A stretch of DNA of 64,000 nucleotides from JABFRG01 sp038210445 (GCA_038210445.1 JBBQWQ010000009.1:1-64000), one strand, 5' to 3'; numbered from the stretch's first letter, positions 33,942 through 45,149 are shown. A program made the numbers and translations. Notes: generated from the letters alone by a model not told the origin.

Positions 33942-35972
33942 ATGCGCATGCAACGGCGGTGGCTCGGTTGGATGGTGGTCGGGCTCGCGGCGTGCGGCGG
34001 CGGCGCCGCCCCGCCCGCGGGCGCCCCCAAGACGGCGGCGAACGGTCAGGGCGCCAAGGGCTGCCACGTCCACTCCGTGCTCGCGCCACTCGGCGCGACC
34101 GAGAGGCCGAGCACCGAAGGCTCGGCGGTGGTGCTGGCGCGACTTGGAAAAAAATCGGTCGCCTTCGTCGCCGACGAGGATGCGCGCTCGGTCATCGCTG
34201 TTGACCTCGACACCAAGGCAGAGCTGGGGCGGACCAAGCTCGCGGGCGCGCCCTCGGCGATGGTGGGCAACGCCGACGGCAGCCTGCTCGTTCTCTTGCG
34301 CGACCGCGCCGAGGTGGTGGCGCTCGAGGCCGACGACGAAAGCGGCGCCCTCGCCATCCGCTGCGCCGCAAGCGCACCGAGCGACGCGGTGGGCATCGCC
34401 CGGAGCGGCAGCATCGTGGCGGTCACCGGCGGCTTCAGCCGAACGCTGGCGATCCTCGACGCGCAAACCCTCGGCACCTCGCGCACGGTCGACCTGCCGC
34501 GAGAGCCCCGCGCGGTGGTGCTCTCCGCCGACGGCGCCAGTGCGTTCGTCTCCCACGCGGTGGGCTCGGCGCTGAGCCACGTGGACCTTCGCAGCGGGAA
34601 GACCTCGGCGATTTCTCTGCGCGGCGCCGACCGCCGCTTCGCGTTCATGCGACGGATGCAGAAAATGCAGCTGGAGGCCCTGCGAAGGCGCAAGGACCCA
34701 GCCTCGGTTGCCATGGTGCGGCAGCTCGAAGCCGTTGACGGCGCCGAGACCGCCGGGCAGATCACCCGGCCGTCGTGCCAGGGGTTCGCCCTCACCCGGG
34801 CCATGGACGGACGGCTGGTGTCGCCGCAGGTGTTCGTCGATCCGGGCGATCCCGATCAGAACCCCGACGGCTACGGCGACCCCAACACGCCCACCGAGAG
34901 CCCCAGCGTGGCGGTCATCGATGAGGCAACAAGGCAGGCCGTTCCGGCTTCGCTCCTGGTGCGCGAACGAAGCCAGCTGGTCGACCCCCGCGACGGCCGC
35001 CCCGAGTGCCTTCTGCCCCGCGCCGCCGCAGTGGACCCCAAGACAGGCTCGCTGCTCGTCACCTGCTTCGGCATCGACACCCTGGTGGCCTACGACGCAG
35101 CCTCGCCCACGCCGGTGGCCTCCGAGCGCAAGCGGTGGATCGTCGGCTCCGGCCCGGTGGGCGTCGCGGTCGACTCGCAGGCTGGGCGCGCCGTCGTATG
35201 GTCGCAGTTCGATCGCACGCTGAGCGTGGTGAGCCTCGACCTCACGCCGACCGACGAGCGCTCCTCGCGGCCGCCGCTCGCACCCCGCATCGCTCTCGGC
35301 GCGCTCCCTGCGGCAGAGCGACCGACGCCCGAGTACTCGCTCGGACGCATCCTCTTTCACGCCGCCAGCGACGTGCGCATTGCCCAGGATGGACGCGCTT
35401 GCGCTTCGTGCCACCCAGACGGACGTGACGACGCCATCACCTGGGCCACCCCGGAGGGCCCGCGTCGCTCCATCATGCTTGCGGGCCGCATCCAGAAGAG
35501 CGCGCCTTACTCCTGGAATGGCACCGCGCCAGACCTCCACACGCACATCTCCCACACCTTCGAGCGCCTCGGCGGCACGGGCCTGCGGAGCATCGAGCTC
35601 GACGCCCTGGGCGAGTACATCACGCACCTGGCGGCGCCCGCTGCGCTGCATGCAGACGAGGCCAAAGTGGCCCGCGGCGACGCGCTCTTTCACGCCAAGG
35701 AGGCCGGCTGCGCCACCTGCCACCGCGACCAAGCGCAGCTCGCCGACGGCGCTGTGCACGACGTCAAGAGCCGCGCCAAGAGCGATCGCGGCGAGGCCTT
35801 CGACACGCCCTCGCTGCATCTCATCGGCGGCGCCGGACCCTGGTTTCACGACGGCCGCTACGCCACGCTGCGCGATCTCATTCGCGGCAGCGATGGCACC
35901 ATGGGTCACACCAAGCACATTTCCAGCGAGGGCGACCTCGAAGCCCTCGAAGCCTACCTGAGGACCCGATGA
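33942..35972 (+). CDS. Beta-propeller di-heme cytochrome lipoprotein (MauG-like)
   Basis: 676 aa. Lipobox GLAAC is followed by YVTN/NHL-like propeller repeats (about 40-450; VAFVADEDARSVIAVDLDTKAELG...) and a C-terminal di-heme part with CASCH and CATCH, separated by about 115 residues, in a layout like the cytochrome c peroxidase/MauG family. It is probably a periplasmic or surface electron-transfer or peroxidase protein. It overlaps the next gene by 4 bp (ATGA). No signal for the electron partner is seen nearby. Confidence 0.85.
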   Translation: MRMQRRWLGWMVVGLAACGGGAAPPAGAPKTAANGQGAKGCHVHSVLAPLGATERPSTEGSAVVLARLGKKSVAFVADEDARSVIAVDLDTKAELGRTKLAGAPSAMVGNADGSLLVLLRDRAEVVALEADDESGALAIRCAASAPSDAVGIARSGSIVAVTGGFSRTLAILDAQTLGTSRTVDLPREPRAVVLSADGASAFVSHAVGSALSHVDLRSGKTSAISLRGADRRFAFMRRMQKMQLEALRRRKDPASVAMVRQLEAVDGAETAGQITRPSCQGFALTRAMDGRLVSPQVFVDPGDPDQNPDGYGDPNTPTESPSVAVIDEATRQAVPASLLVRERSQLVDPRDGRPECLLPRAAAVDPKTGSLLVTCFGIDTLVAYDAASPTPVASERKRWIVGSGPVGVAVDSQAGRAVVWSQFDRTLSVVSLDLTPTDERSSRPPLAPRIALGALPAAERPTPEYSLGRILFHAASDVRIAQDGRACASCHPDGRDDAITWATPEGPRRSIMLAGRIQKSAPYSWNGTAPDLHTHISHTFERLGGTGLRSIELDALGEYITHLAAPAALHADEAKVARGDALFHAKEAGCATCHRDQAQLADGAVHDVKSRAKSDRGEAFDTPSLHLIGGAGPWFHDGRYATLRDLIRGSDGTMGHTKHISSEGDLEALEAYLRTR

Positions 35973-36953
35973 ACATTTACCGTCGTTCGCTGATCGCCGT
36001 CACCGCGCTCGGTGTTGCCGCCGCCGTCGCCTCCCCTGCCCCGGAGGCGCACGCCGAGGGCAAGCCGGAGTCGCCCCGGGTGGCCTTCGCGTCGCTCCCC
36101 AGCGGCACCCTCAGCATGCCGCCGCAAAACGCGCCCGCGCGCATCGGTGCCCAGGAGCGCGCCGAAGGCTTCATGGTTGTACCGGGCCCGCCCACCTCGC
36201 AGATTGCGGTGGTCGCCGGGGGCAAGGCGAAGGGCGCGACCTCGGGCTTCGACTTCACCAAGTTCCCCCACGACGCGTGCTACTCCAACGTCGCGCGCGG
36301 CCGCGGCATGTTCGACGAGAACGTGCCGGCGCAGTGGCCCGAAGATCTGGAGGCGCCGGCGATGCTCCAAAGTTCGACCATGGGCGGCATTCCCAAGGTG
36401 CAGGCGATGCACGCCGAACGCCTCGTCATCTCCGGCGATCACGCGGTGCTGGAGACGCGCGACGCCTGGGTCGATCCGCTCACCCGCGGCGCCCGTCTCG
36501 TGAAGAAAACCGACCTGCCCATGGCCCGCGTGGCCTCCCTGGTGGGCGGGGTCTCGGTCTTCGCCAGCCGCGGCGGCGGGCGCGTTCAGTTCGTGGTGCA
36601 CGCGCCCAAGCGTGGCCAGAGCGGCGGCTGGGGCGCCGGCCTTCTGGCCGAGCGCAGCGACGGCGAGAACGCCAACTCGCAGCAGTGCGATCACCTGCGG
36701 GTCGGGCTCTCGGCGGAGAAGGGCGACGCCGACAGCGCGACCGTTCAGCTCCAGGTTGTGCTCGCCGACGAGGCGTCGCAGACGCCCCAGGCGCTCAAGT
36801 TCCAAGCCATGGCCGAGCCGCCGGCGCGCCTGCGCGAGCTGCGGGTGCGGGAGATGGCGCTGCACCTCTCTTCGAGCTGGCTGTCGAAGGACGAAGCCCC
36901 GGTGCTCTCGGTTGTGGCCGGCTGGCGCAGCCGCGAGCGCAAGGAGCAGTCGT

Positions 36954-36970
<17 letters not shown>
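35969..36970 (+). CDS. Secreted hypothetical protein, partner of the di-heme cytochrome
   Basis: 333 aa with a signal peptide (LIAVTALGVAAAVASPAPEAHA). The mature protein is beta-rich with one Cys in DACYSNVARGRGMF and one in SQQCDHL. It shows no heme motif and no known family. The ATGA overlap with the cytochrome gene suggests the two act together. Its end overlaps convergent hutH by 17 bp. Confidence 0.7.
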
Positions 36971-38492
<1,522 letters not shown>

Positions 38493-38685
38493 GGGCCGTC
38501 GGTCTTACTCGATTTTGCGCGCCAACCCGAGGCCCGCGCCGAAGGAGCGCCGAAGGAGCACGGTCCTCCGCGCAGCGGAGCGCGAAATTGTTACGTGCGA
38601 CGGTTTCTTCGCACCGCGAAGGGGCACGCACACCCCCGGAAAAACTTGAAAATCCCCGAAAATCAATCAAGGTTGCGGCGCACCC

Positions 38686-39681
38686 ATGCTCCGCTATCGC
38701 GCTGACCTTCGTCCCCTCGCTTTCAACGCTCTCTACTTCGGGATGCTGGCCACCGCCTTCGTCCTGAAGGACGTTCCCATCGCGGTGTACGTGGCGCTGT
38801 TCCTGGGCCTCTGCGTCACCGCCTTCCAGGGCGCAGTGCAGACCCACAACGCGGTCCACAGCCCGGTGTTCAAGAACAAGCCGCTCAACAAGGTCTACCA
38901 GGTCGTGCTGACCATGACCTACGGGCACCCGGTGAGCGCCTACGTGCCGGGCCACAATCTCTCGCACCACAAGCACACGCAGACCCGCAAAGACGTCATG
39001 CGCACCACCCGGGCGCGATTTCGCTGGAACGCCCTCAACGGCCTCTTCTTCTTCTTCCTGACGCTTCCCAACATCACCCGCGCCGACTCTACCTACACCA
39101 AAATCATGCGCACCCGGCACCCGCGCTGGTTCCGCCAGGCGATGATGGAGCTCGGCGCGCTGTGGGTGGTGCAGCTCTCGCTCTTCGCCATCGACTGGCG
39201 CAAGGCGCTGGTGTTCTGGTTCGTGCCCCACATCTACGCCGCCTGGGGCATCGTCACCATGAACCTGCTGCAGCACGACGGCTGCGACGAAACGACCGAG
39301 TACAACCACTCGCGAAACTTCGTGGGCGGCGTCGTGAACTGGTTCGTGATGAACAACGGCTTCCACACCGTGCACCACCACAAGCCGGGCCTGCACTGGA
39401 GCCTCACGCCGGAGGCCCACGCCCGCGACATTGCCCCGCACATCCACCCGAACCTCGATCAAAAGTCGCTGCTCGGTTTCATCGTCTACACCTTCCTCTT
39501 GAACCACCGAGAGCGCTTCGACGGCGGCGTGCTGGTGCTCCCCGAGGAGGGGCCGGACGAGGAATGGATTCCCGACCCCAAGGTCACCGCCCTCGATCTG
39601 GGTGTAGAGTCCATCGATGTCGGAAGCGAGCAGCTTGCCGACTACGTGGCGCATCGCCCGCAGCAGGCCGAGGCCAATTAG
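38686..39681 (+). CDS. Fatty acid desaturase
   Basis: 331 aa membrane di-iron desaturase. The three histidine boxes are HNAVH (54-58), HNLSHHKH (90-97) and HTVHHH (near 225), with several transmembrane helices between. It inserts a double bond into acyl lipids, using oxygen and an electron donor. No ferredoxin or FAD reductase is adjacent. The 193-bp upstream gap (38493-38685) contains AT-rich AAAATC repeats but no clear promoter. Confidence 0.9.
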   Translation: MLRYRADLRPLAFNALYFGMLATAFVLKDVPIAVYVALFLGLCVTAFQGAVQTHNAVHSPVFKNKPLNKVYQVVLTMTYGHPVSAYVPGHNLSHHKHTQTRKDVMRTTRARFRWNALNGLFFFFLTLPNITRADSTYTKIMRTRHPRWFRQAMMELGALWVVQLSLFAIDWRKALVFWFVPHIYAAWGIVTMNLLQHDGCDETTEYNHSRNFVGGVVNWFVMNNGFHTVHHHKPGLHWSLTPEAHARDIAPHIHPNLDQKSLLGFIVYTFLLNHRERFDGGVLVLPEEGPDEEWIPDPKVTALDLGVESIDVGSEQLADYVAHRPQQAEAN

Positions 39682-39714
39682 ACGCCTGCGCAGGCTCGAT
39701 AGCGCGGGAGCGGG

Positions 39715-40572
39715 TCAGGGCACGAGCTTGAAGGTCACGTCGTAGGGGCGCTGCTCGGGGGCGGCGCTCTCGAGCCAGGCGTGCCCGGTGCGACCGACGT
39801 CGAGGCCCAAGAGCACCGGCTCGCGGCAGGCGCCCCCATCGGCCGCCACTTCGAGCAGCGTTCGGCGAAGGCACCCGGCGCGGCCGGGCGCAAAGGCATC
39901 GACCCACGCCACGGCCCAGCGGAGACTTCGGCGCGCCGCGGGATCGCGGACCGGGGCGGAGCGGCCAAGCGCCCGCGCACCGGCGATGGACGCCGAAGGG
40001 GCGCGCGCCCGCAGGAGGCGCTCCACGCGCGGAAGGATCCGGAGCACCGCCGAGAGCTCGGTCCGCAGCCAACGCGCGCGCGGCGGGGGTTCGCCGCCCA
40101 CCGTGAGCACGAAGCGATCCCAGCTCCGGTGCTGCAGCCCGAGGCCGGCGTCGTACGCCTCGGAGGTCAGGTCTTCGGTGCGAAAGAATCGATGGAGGCC
40201 GTCGCTGCGGTCGCCCTCCTCCGCCGCCGCCGCGCCGAGCCGAGCCATCGCGCGCCGGAGGCCGTCGACCACCAGGTGCCCCGGGAGCGCGCCGTCCTCG
40301 GTGGCGCGCACGTCGACCACCAGCCGTCCGTGGTGGGCGAGCGCCGCCCGGCACCGTCGCAAGAGCGCCACGCGCGCCGCTCGACCGGAGGTGCCCTCGT
40401 AGACGCCGCGCGGGAGAAACAGCGCCGGAGCTTTTTCCGGCAGCGCCCCATCGGCGATCTCCAGCGCGAAGGCGTCGGGCGGCCCTGGCGCTGCGCCTGG
40501 TAAGGCGCGCCCCACCCGCGCCTGCGGCGGGAGCCGGAGCTCGGCGAGCAAACGCGGCAGGCGATCCCACAT
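39715..40572 (-). CDS. Putative methyltransferase-like / McjB-like transglutaminase-fold fusion
   Basis: 285 aa. The first 140 residues look like the second half of a SAM methyltransferase (LFLPRGVYEGTSGRAARVALLRRCRAALAHHGRLVVDV, then RFFRTEDLTSEAYDAGL), without the GxGxG motif I. The C-terminal 120 residues match the transglutaminase-like domain of lasso-peptide B2 proteins: Cys in GCLRRTLLEVAADG, His-Ala-Trp-Leu-Glu in GRTGHAWLES, and a final Asp in YDVTFKLVP. Cys-His-Asp would be a protease triad. No precursor, B1 or cyclase gene lies nearby. Start ATG at 40572. Confidence 0.55.
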   Translation of the reverse strand: MWDRLPRLLAELRLPPQARVGRALPGAAPGPPDAFALEIADGALPEKAPALFLPRGVYEGTSGRAARVALLRRCRAALAHHGRLVVDVRATEDGALPGHLVVDGLRRAMARLGAAAAEEGDRSDGLHRFFRTEDLTSEAYDAGLGLQHRSWDRFVLTVGGEPPPRARWLRTELSAVLRILPRVERLLRARAPSASIAGARALGRSAPVRDPAARRSLRWAVAWVDAFAPGRAGCLRRTLLEVAADGGACREPVLLGLDVGRTGHAWLESAAPEQRPYDVTFKLVP

Positions 40573-40650
40573 GCGCTGAGGTAAGCAAACCGCACGCCGA
40601 CTGGACAAGGGGATTGCGTGCCCGCGCACGCGAAAGTAGGTTCCCCGGCG

Positions 40651-41169
40651 ATGCGCTATTTCGTCAACCTCGACCCCGAGAACCCCAACGACGTGCCGCT
40701 GCAGGTGGACGTTCAAGAGCTCCCCTCGGGCATTCTCGAAGTGCGCGTCGACGGAAAGCCAGTAGCGGTGGACGTGGCCGACCTGGGCGCCCAGCTCTCG
40801 GTGCGCATCGACGGCAAGGTCGTCGACCTCACCACCGAAGGCACGCCGCCCGACCTCGGCGCGGTGGCGAGCGGCCATCGCTCCTACGTGCGCGTGCAGA
40901 GCGAGCGCTTCCGCGCCGCAGAAGCAGCCCGCAAGACCAAGGGGGGCGGCTCCGAGCTCCTGGTGAAGAGCCCCATGCCGGGCCGCGTGGTCAAGGTCAT
41001 GGTCGCCGTGGGCGACGAGGTGGCTCCGGGGCAGGCGCTCTTCGTGGTGGAGGCCATGAAGATGGAGAACGAGGTCAAGGCCAAGACCACGGGCCGCGTG
41101 GCCGAGGTGATGGTGGTGGCCGGCGCCACCGTCGAGGCCAACGCCAAGATGCTCCGCTTCGAAGGATGA
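40651..41169 (+). CDS. Biotinyl/lipoyl carrier protein (acyl-CoA carboxylase subunit-like)
   Basis: 172 aa. The C-terminal biotinyl domain has the lysine motif EAMKMENEV, within SPMPGRVVKVMVAVGDEVAPGQ. The N-terminal 90 residues are a beta-rich part (VDGKPVAVDVADLGAQLSVRIDGKVVDL). It should carry carboxybiotin between a biotin carboxylase and a carboxyltransferase encoded elsewhere. It overlaps the next gene by 4 bp. BioB at 0.7-1.7 kb supplies biotin in the same genome. Confidence 0.9.
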   Translation: MRYFVNLDPENPNDVPLQVDVQELPSGILEVRVDGKPVAVDVADLGAQLSVRIDGKVVDLTTEGTPPDLGAVASGHRSYVRVQSERFRAAEAARKTKGGGSELLVKSPMPGRVVKVMVAVGDEVAPGQALFVVEAMKMENEVKAKTTGRVAEVMVVAGATVEANAKMLRFEG

Positions 41170-42197
41170 AGCGCGTCCGGCTCGCCTTCACGCCGACGCC
41201 GATCGTGCACGCGGCGGCCCTCGACGCGCTGGTGGGCGCGAAGGTGTTCGTCAAGCGCGACGACATGACCGGCGGCGCCGAGGCCGGCAACAAGATCCGC
41301 AAGCTCGAGTACCTGGTGGCCGAGGCGCAAGCGCAAGGCGCCAACGTGCTGCTCACCTGCGGCGCGGTGCAGTCGAACCACGCCCGCGCCACCGCCATCG
41401 TTGCGGCGCGCTTGGGCCTTCGCGCGATTCTCTTCCTGCGCACCGACCTTGGCCCCACCAGCGTCGAGACCCCGGCGCCCAAAGCGGCCTTGCCCACCGC
41501 GGGCAACGCGCTCCTCGATCGCCTGGTGGGCGCGGAGATTCGACTGGTTTCGCCCGCCGACTATGCCACCCGCGATATCTTTCTCGGGGCAGCGGCAGAG
41601 CGGCTGCGGGGCCAGGGCGAGCGGCCGTACGTCATTCCCGAAGGCGGCTCGAACGGCCTGGGGGCGCTGGGTTACGTGCAGTGTGCACGCGAAGTCCGTG
41701 CGCAGGTAGACCTCGGCCTGGTCGACGGCGCCAAGGGGCGCCCCTTCGCGTTCGACGAAGTCGCGGTGGCCTGCGGCTCCGGGGGGACCGTCGCCGGCCT
41801 GGCTCTGGGGGCGCCCATCGCCCGGCTTGCCCCGCGGGTTCGTTCGGTTTCCGTGTGCGACGACGCCGGATACTTCCGGGGCGTCGTCGAGCGCATCGTG
41901 CGCCAGGCGCGCGGCTACGACGCCGCGCTGGTAGAAGAGGCCGAGGTCTGCTTCGACGACGCTGCGCTCGGGCCCCGCTATGGCGCCATGAACCAGGAGC
42001 AGCGCGCCTTCCTGGTGAAGGTCGCACGCGAGACCGGCCTGCTCCTCGACCCGGTGTACTCCGGCAAGGCGCTCCACGCGGTGCACCTGGCCGCGCGGCG
42101 CGGCGAGCTGGACGCCGAATCGCGTGTACTCTTCATTCATACCGGCGGCTTGCCAGGGCTCCTGGCCGAGGGCGATGCATTCGCGGGAGAGCTGTGA
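41166..42197 (+). CDS. PLP-dependent D-cysteine desulfhydrase / ACC deaminase family
   Basis: 343 aa of the tryptophan-synthase-beta fold-type II PLP family. PLP-Lys in GNKIRKLEYLV, then CGAVQSNHARAT and a Gly loop ACGSGGTVAGLALG, and a closing HTGGLPGL. Substrate could be D-cysteine or another D- or cyclopropane amino acid; these two activities cannot be told apart by eye. The ATGA overlap with the biotinyl protein and the GTGA overlap with the next membrane gene indicate one operon. Confidence 0.88.
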   Translation: MKRVRLAFTPTPIVHAAALDALVGAKVFVKRDDMTGGAEAGNKIRKLEYLVAEAQAQGANVLLTCGAVQSNHARATAIVAARLGLRAILFLRTDLGPTSVETPAPKAALPTAGNALLDRLVGAEIRLVSPADYATRDIFLGAAAERLRGQGERPYVIPEGGSNGLGALGYVQCAREVRAQVDLGLVDGAKGRPFAFDEVAVACGSGGTVAGLALGAPIARLAPRVRSVSVCDDAGYFRGVVERIVRQARGYDAALVEEAEVCFDDAALGPRYGAMNQEQRAFLVKVARETGLLLDPVYSGKALHAVHLAARRGELDAESRVLFIHTGGLPGLLAEGDAFAGEL

Positions 42198-42967
42198 GCG
42201 GCCTCCGCGACACGGTGCGGATCGGCCTGTGGGGCGTCGGTATCTGCGTGGTGTGGGCCATCATCGGGCGCTTCCTTCAGGAGAACGCGCTGGCCAACAC
42301 CGCGGCGCAGGCGGTGTTCTCGGAGTGGGCGTGCGGACGCCTGGGCGTCGCCTGGAGCGATCCGCTCCGCGATCCCCCGGAGCCACGCATCATCGCCGGC
42401 CGGGTGCTCCGCGGCGCGATCCTCGGTCTCGCCGCCGCAGTGGCGGTGCTGGCGGTGGCCACCGTGAGCGGCGCGGCAAAGGTGGTTTCACTGCACGGCT
42501 CGCTGGCCCCTTCGGCGGTGGGCGTCGCGGTGGCGGCCTTCTCGGCCATGCGCAGCGAGCTTTTGGAGCACGGGCTGGTACTCCGGCTCTTGGCCTCGGT
42601 GAAGAACGAGCCGGTCAAGATCGCCGTGTGCGCCCTGGCCTCGGGCGCGGTGGCTTTCGGCATGTCGGTGCAGTCGACGCCCAGCGAGATCGCAGCCACC
42701 ACCGCCGCCGGCGCGGCGTTCGGTACGCTGTGGCTCACCGAGCGCGGCGCCTGGATGGCGTGGGGCGCCCGCGCCGCGTGGATCTTCGCCACCACCGCCG
42801 GCGTCCACGGGGCCATCGCCGACGTCGAGGTGTCGAGCGGAGAGTCGCTGCTGGGCGCGCGGCCGGCGGTGGCCGCGACCACACTTTTGGCGGTGGCCGC
42901 AGTGGCGCTGGGGCTCCGCAAGCTGCGAAAGGCCAACGCGCCGCAGACCCGGCCCCGCTCAATTTGA
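42194..42967 (+). CDS. Membrane protein, degenerate CPBP (CAAX protease-like) family
   Basis: 257 aa with about seven transmembrane helices. The segment SELLEHGLVLRLL resembles the EExxxR motif of CPBP intramembrane proteases, and the late HGAIADV could be the second motif, but only one of the two Glu is present (Glu-His instead of Glu-Glu). So it may not be an active peptidase. GTG start at 42194 overlaps the previous stop by four bases (GTGA), showing coupling. Confidence 0.6.
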   Translation: MSGLRDTVRIGLWGVGICVVWAIIGRFLQENALANTAAQAVFSEWACGRLGVAWSDPLRDPPEPRIIAGRVLRGAILGLAAAVAVLAVATVSGAAKVVSLHGSLAPSAVGVAVAAFSAMRSELLEHGLVLRLLASVKNEPVKIAVCALASGAVAFGMSVQSTPSEIAATTAAGAAFGTLWLTERGAWMAWGARAAWIFATTAGVHGAIADVEVSSGESLLGARPAVAATTLLAVAAVALGLRKLRKANAPQTRPRSI

Positions 42968-43064
42968 CATTTAGTGTCACGTTGCGGCGGTGGCGCGCAC
43001 GAATTTGGGGCAACCGTGGGGTTGTCCGCTACGCTTGCGTCGGGAGCCTCTCCCCCCCCTCGAC

Positions 43065-44423
43065 ATGAAACCCGAACCCCTGTCCGAGCCTGGTCCGCGC
43101 TCCTCGGGCGCCCCCAGCGGCGTCGTTCTCACCCGTCCTCCGAGCCGCCCGCCGCGGCCGCTGACCGAGGGCGAGGCCAGCGAAGACGTCGCCTATCACC
43201 TGCACCGGGCCAATGAGCTTTTGCAGAGCGGCCACGCCGAGCTCGCCCGCGAGGAGCTGCACCAGGCCCTCGCGACCACGCCGGCCGACCCCAAAAGCCA
43301 GGATCTGCTGGCCTCGCTGTACTTCCGGCTCGGGCTTTACCCTCGGGCCATCGAGCTCTACGAGGCGCTCCTGCGCGACTTTCCCGAAGAGCACACGCTC
43401 GGCACGAACCTGAGCGTTTGCTACCTCAAAACCGGCCAGTTCGCCCGGGCGCGCGACGTGCTCGAGCGCCTGGTGGAGGCGCGGCCGTCGACCAAGCTCT
43501 GGGGCTACTTTGGCCTCGCGCTCGAGCGTCTCGGCGAGTACCAGCGGGCGCGCACCGCCTACAACGAGAGCGGCCATCCGCAGCTTGCCTCGCGCTGCGA
43601 GCAGCGAACCAGGCCCCCCGCGCCGGCGCCCTCGGAGCCGGGCGACACGGAAGTGCGCAAGGTGGCGGAGCACGCCTTCGTCGAGCTCAGCATGGAGCGG
43701 GTGGACTTCGAGCTGGCAGAGGAGCGCAGCGATGCGGCCGAGGGCGGCTGGCGCACGCGGGAGCCCGGCCGCGAGACGCTCCGCGCAGCGCCCCGCGAGG
43801 ATCTGCTGAAAGTACTGGGCGAAGTGGTGCGCCACGAGCCGCGGGTGACCTTCGCCGCCACTCCGCCGCCGATCGTCGCCGAGCCGCAGTCGGCTGGCAG
43901 CCCCAGCGCCGCGAGCGCGGTGTTGCGCATGGTGGTGGAGCCCGACGCGCCCTTGCGCGGCGCCCTCTACGCCATTGCAGCATGGAGCGGCACTCTGGAG
44001 TTCGCCCGGCTGCGCCACGATCGCTGCATCGTGCACGGAACCGGCGCGCTCTGGGTTACGCGTGTCTCGCCCCACCTGCGGCAGGTAGAGGTGCCGCGCG
44101 GAACCTCCATGCGCGAGGACCTGGTGGTCTTCGGCCCCGAGGGCGCCGAAGCTCCGCTCACGGTGGAAGGCCGCGAGCCCATCGCCTATCGCACGCTGCC
44201 GGCGCGCGCCACGCTCCTGATCGATACGCCGGAGCCGCTGACCTCGGTGGGGCTGCGCGAGGGCGAGCTGCTGATGGTGCGTCGTGATCAGCTGGCGGGC
44301 TTCTCGGCGGAGCTTTTGGTATCCGATGTACCGTACACCGAAGCGCCGCTCTCGCAGCGCGGCCTCTTGCGCGTGCAGTGCACCGGCGGCGGCGCCGGAA
44401 CGCTGTATCTCGTGGGCCGCTGA
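43065..44423 (+). CDS. TPR protein
   Basis: 452 aa, cytoplasmic: no signal peptide. Residues 38-170 are TPR helices (EDVAYHLHRANELLQSGHAELAREELHQALATTPADPKSQDLLASLYFRLGLYPRAIELYEALL...). A Pro/Glu linker leads to a beta-rich C-terminal domain of about 170 residues (LRMVVEPDAPLRGALYAIAAWSGTLEF...) that may be an AIM24-like fold (HGTGALWVTRVSPHLRQVEVPRGTSMREDLVVF). Partner proteins are unknown. Confidence 0.78.
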   Translation: MKPEPLSEPGPRSSGAPSGVVLTRPPSRPPRPLTEGEASEDVAYHLHRANELLQSGHAELAREELHQALATTPADPKSQDLLASLYFRLGLYPRAIELYEALLRDFPEEHTLGTNLSVCYLKTGQFARARDVLERLVEARPSTKLWGYFGLALERLGEYQRARTAYNESGHPQLASRCEQRTRPPAPAPSEPGDTEVRKVAEHAFVELSMERVDFELAEERSDAAEGGWRTREPGRETLRAAPREDLLKVLGEVVRHEPRVTFAATPPPIVAEPQSAGSPSAASAVLRMVVEPDAPLRGALYAIAAWSGTLEFARLRHDRCIVHGTGALWVTRVSPHLRQVEVPRGTSMREDLVVFGPEGAEAPLTVEGREPIAYRTLPARATLLIDTPEPLTSVGLREGELLMVRRDQLAGFSAELLVSDVPYTEAPLSQRGLLRVQCTGGGAGTLYLVGR

Positions 44424-44430
44424 GGCGGCT

Positions 44431-44472
44431 CCAAGGACTCGCGCAGGCGCAAATTTCCGCGATTGTCCTTGG
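44431..44472 (+). terminator. Imperfect 13-bp hairpin between the TPR gene and pgsA
   Basis: CCAAGGAC TCGCG (44431-44443) pairs with CGCGA TT GTCCTTGG (44458-44472) with a TT bulge. It has no U tract. It could end the TPR transcript or control pgsA, whose GTG lies 32 bp further. It also argues against the upstream TTG start for pgsA, since that TTG is inside the stem. Confidence 0.5.
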
Positions 44473-44504
44473 TAGCGGCGTCGGTCCCGTGGCAAAGCTG
44501 GGGC

Positions 44505-45149
44505 GTGCAAGGTGAGGTCGACAAGCGGGAGCGCCGGCGCACGCTGGCCCAGGATGCCCTGAACATCCCCAACCTGCTCACCTTTGCGCGCATCGTGATG
44601 ATCCCGGTGTGCCTCTGGTTTCTCGACCAGAACACCTTGCGTGGCTGCTACTTCGCGGGGCTCACCTTCACCATCGCCGCCTTCACCGATCTCCTCGACG
44701 GCTACCTCGCGCGCAAGCTCAACGTGGTGAGCGTGCTCGGCAAGCTCCTGGATCCGCTGGCCGACAAGCTCATCGTCATGGCCTCGCTCATCTGGATGGT
44801 GCCCATGGGGCGCATGCCCACCTGGGCGGTCATCATCCTCATCGGCCGCGAGATCAGCATCACCGGCCTGCGCAGCGTGGCCGCCAGCGAGGGCGTCGTC
44901 ATCTCCGCCGGCCAAGAAGGCAAGACCAAGACCGCCCTCCAGATGATCGGCATCATCGCGCTGTTACTGGGCTACAAATACCCGCTCTCGTATGCCGGCA
45001 TCGACCTGGGCGAGGTCGACCTGCAGCGGGTAGGCCGGGCGCTGGTGTACCTGTCGATGATCTTCTCCGTGGCCAGCGCGGCGCAGTACATTGGCCTCTT
45101 CTCCGCCGCGGTCGACGCGAAAGACCGAAAGCTCAAGGGCGACGGCTGA
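44505..45149 (+). CDS. pgsA: CDP-diacylglycerol-glycerol-3-phosphate 3-phosphatidyltransferase
   Basis: Makes phosphatidylglycerol phosphate at the inner membrane. It carries the CDP-alcohol phosphotransferase motif DG(x2)AR(x8)G(x3)D(x3)D in DLLDGYLARKLNVVSVLGKLL-DPLAD, with several membrane helices. The family opening NIPNLLTFARI is present. The GTG at 44505 gives 214 aa, close to the usual size; a TTG at 44463 is less likely. Confidence 0.9.
   Translation: MQGEVDKRERRRTLAQDALNIPNLLTFARIVMIPVCLWFLDQNTLRGCYFAGLTFTIAAFTDLLDGYLARKLNVVSVLGKLLDPLADKLIVMASLIWMVPMGRMPTWAVIILIGREISITGLRSVAASEGVVISAGQEGKTKTALQMIGIIALLLGYKYPLSYAGIDLGEVDLQRVGRALVYLSMIFSVASAAQYIGLFSAAVDAKDRKLKGDG

Noticed and set aside
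39715..40572. Complete lasso peptide cluster
   Set aside because: No precursor peptide, B1 protein, cyclase or transporter is recognisable nearby.
41166..42197. Calling the PLP enzyme specifically ACC deaminase
   Set aside because: The residues that separate it from D-cysteine desulfhydrase cannot be assigned safely by eye.
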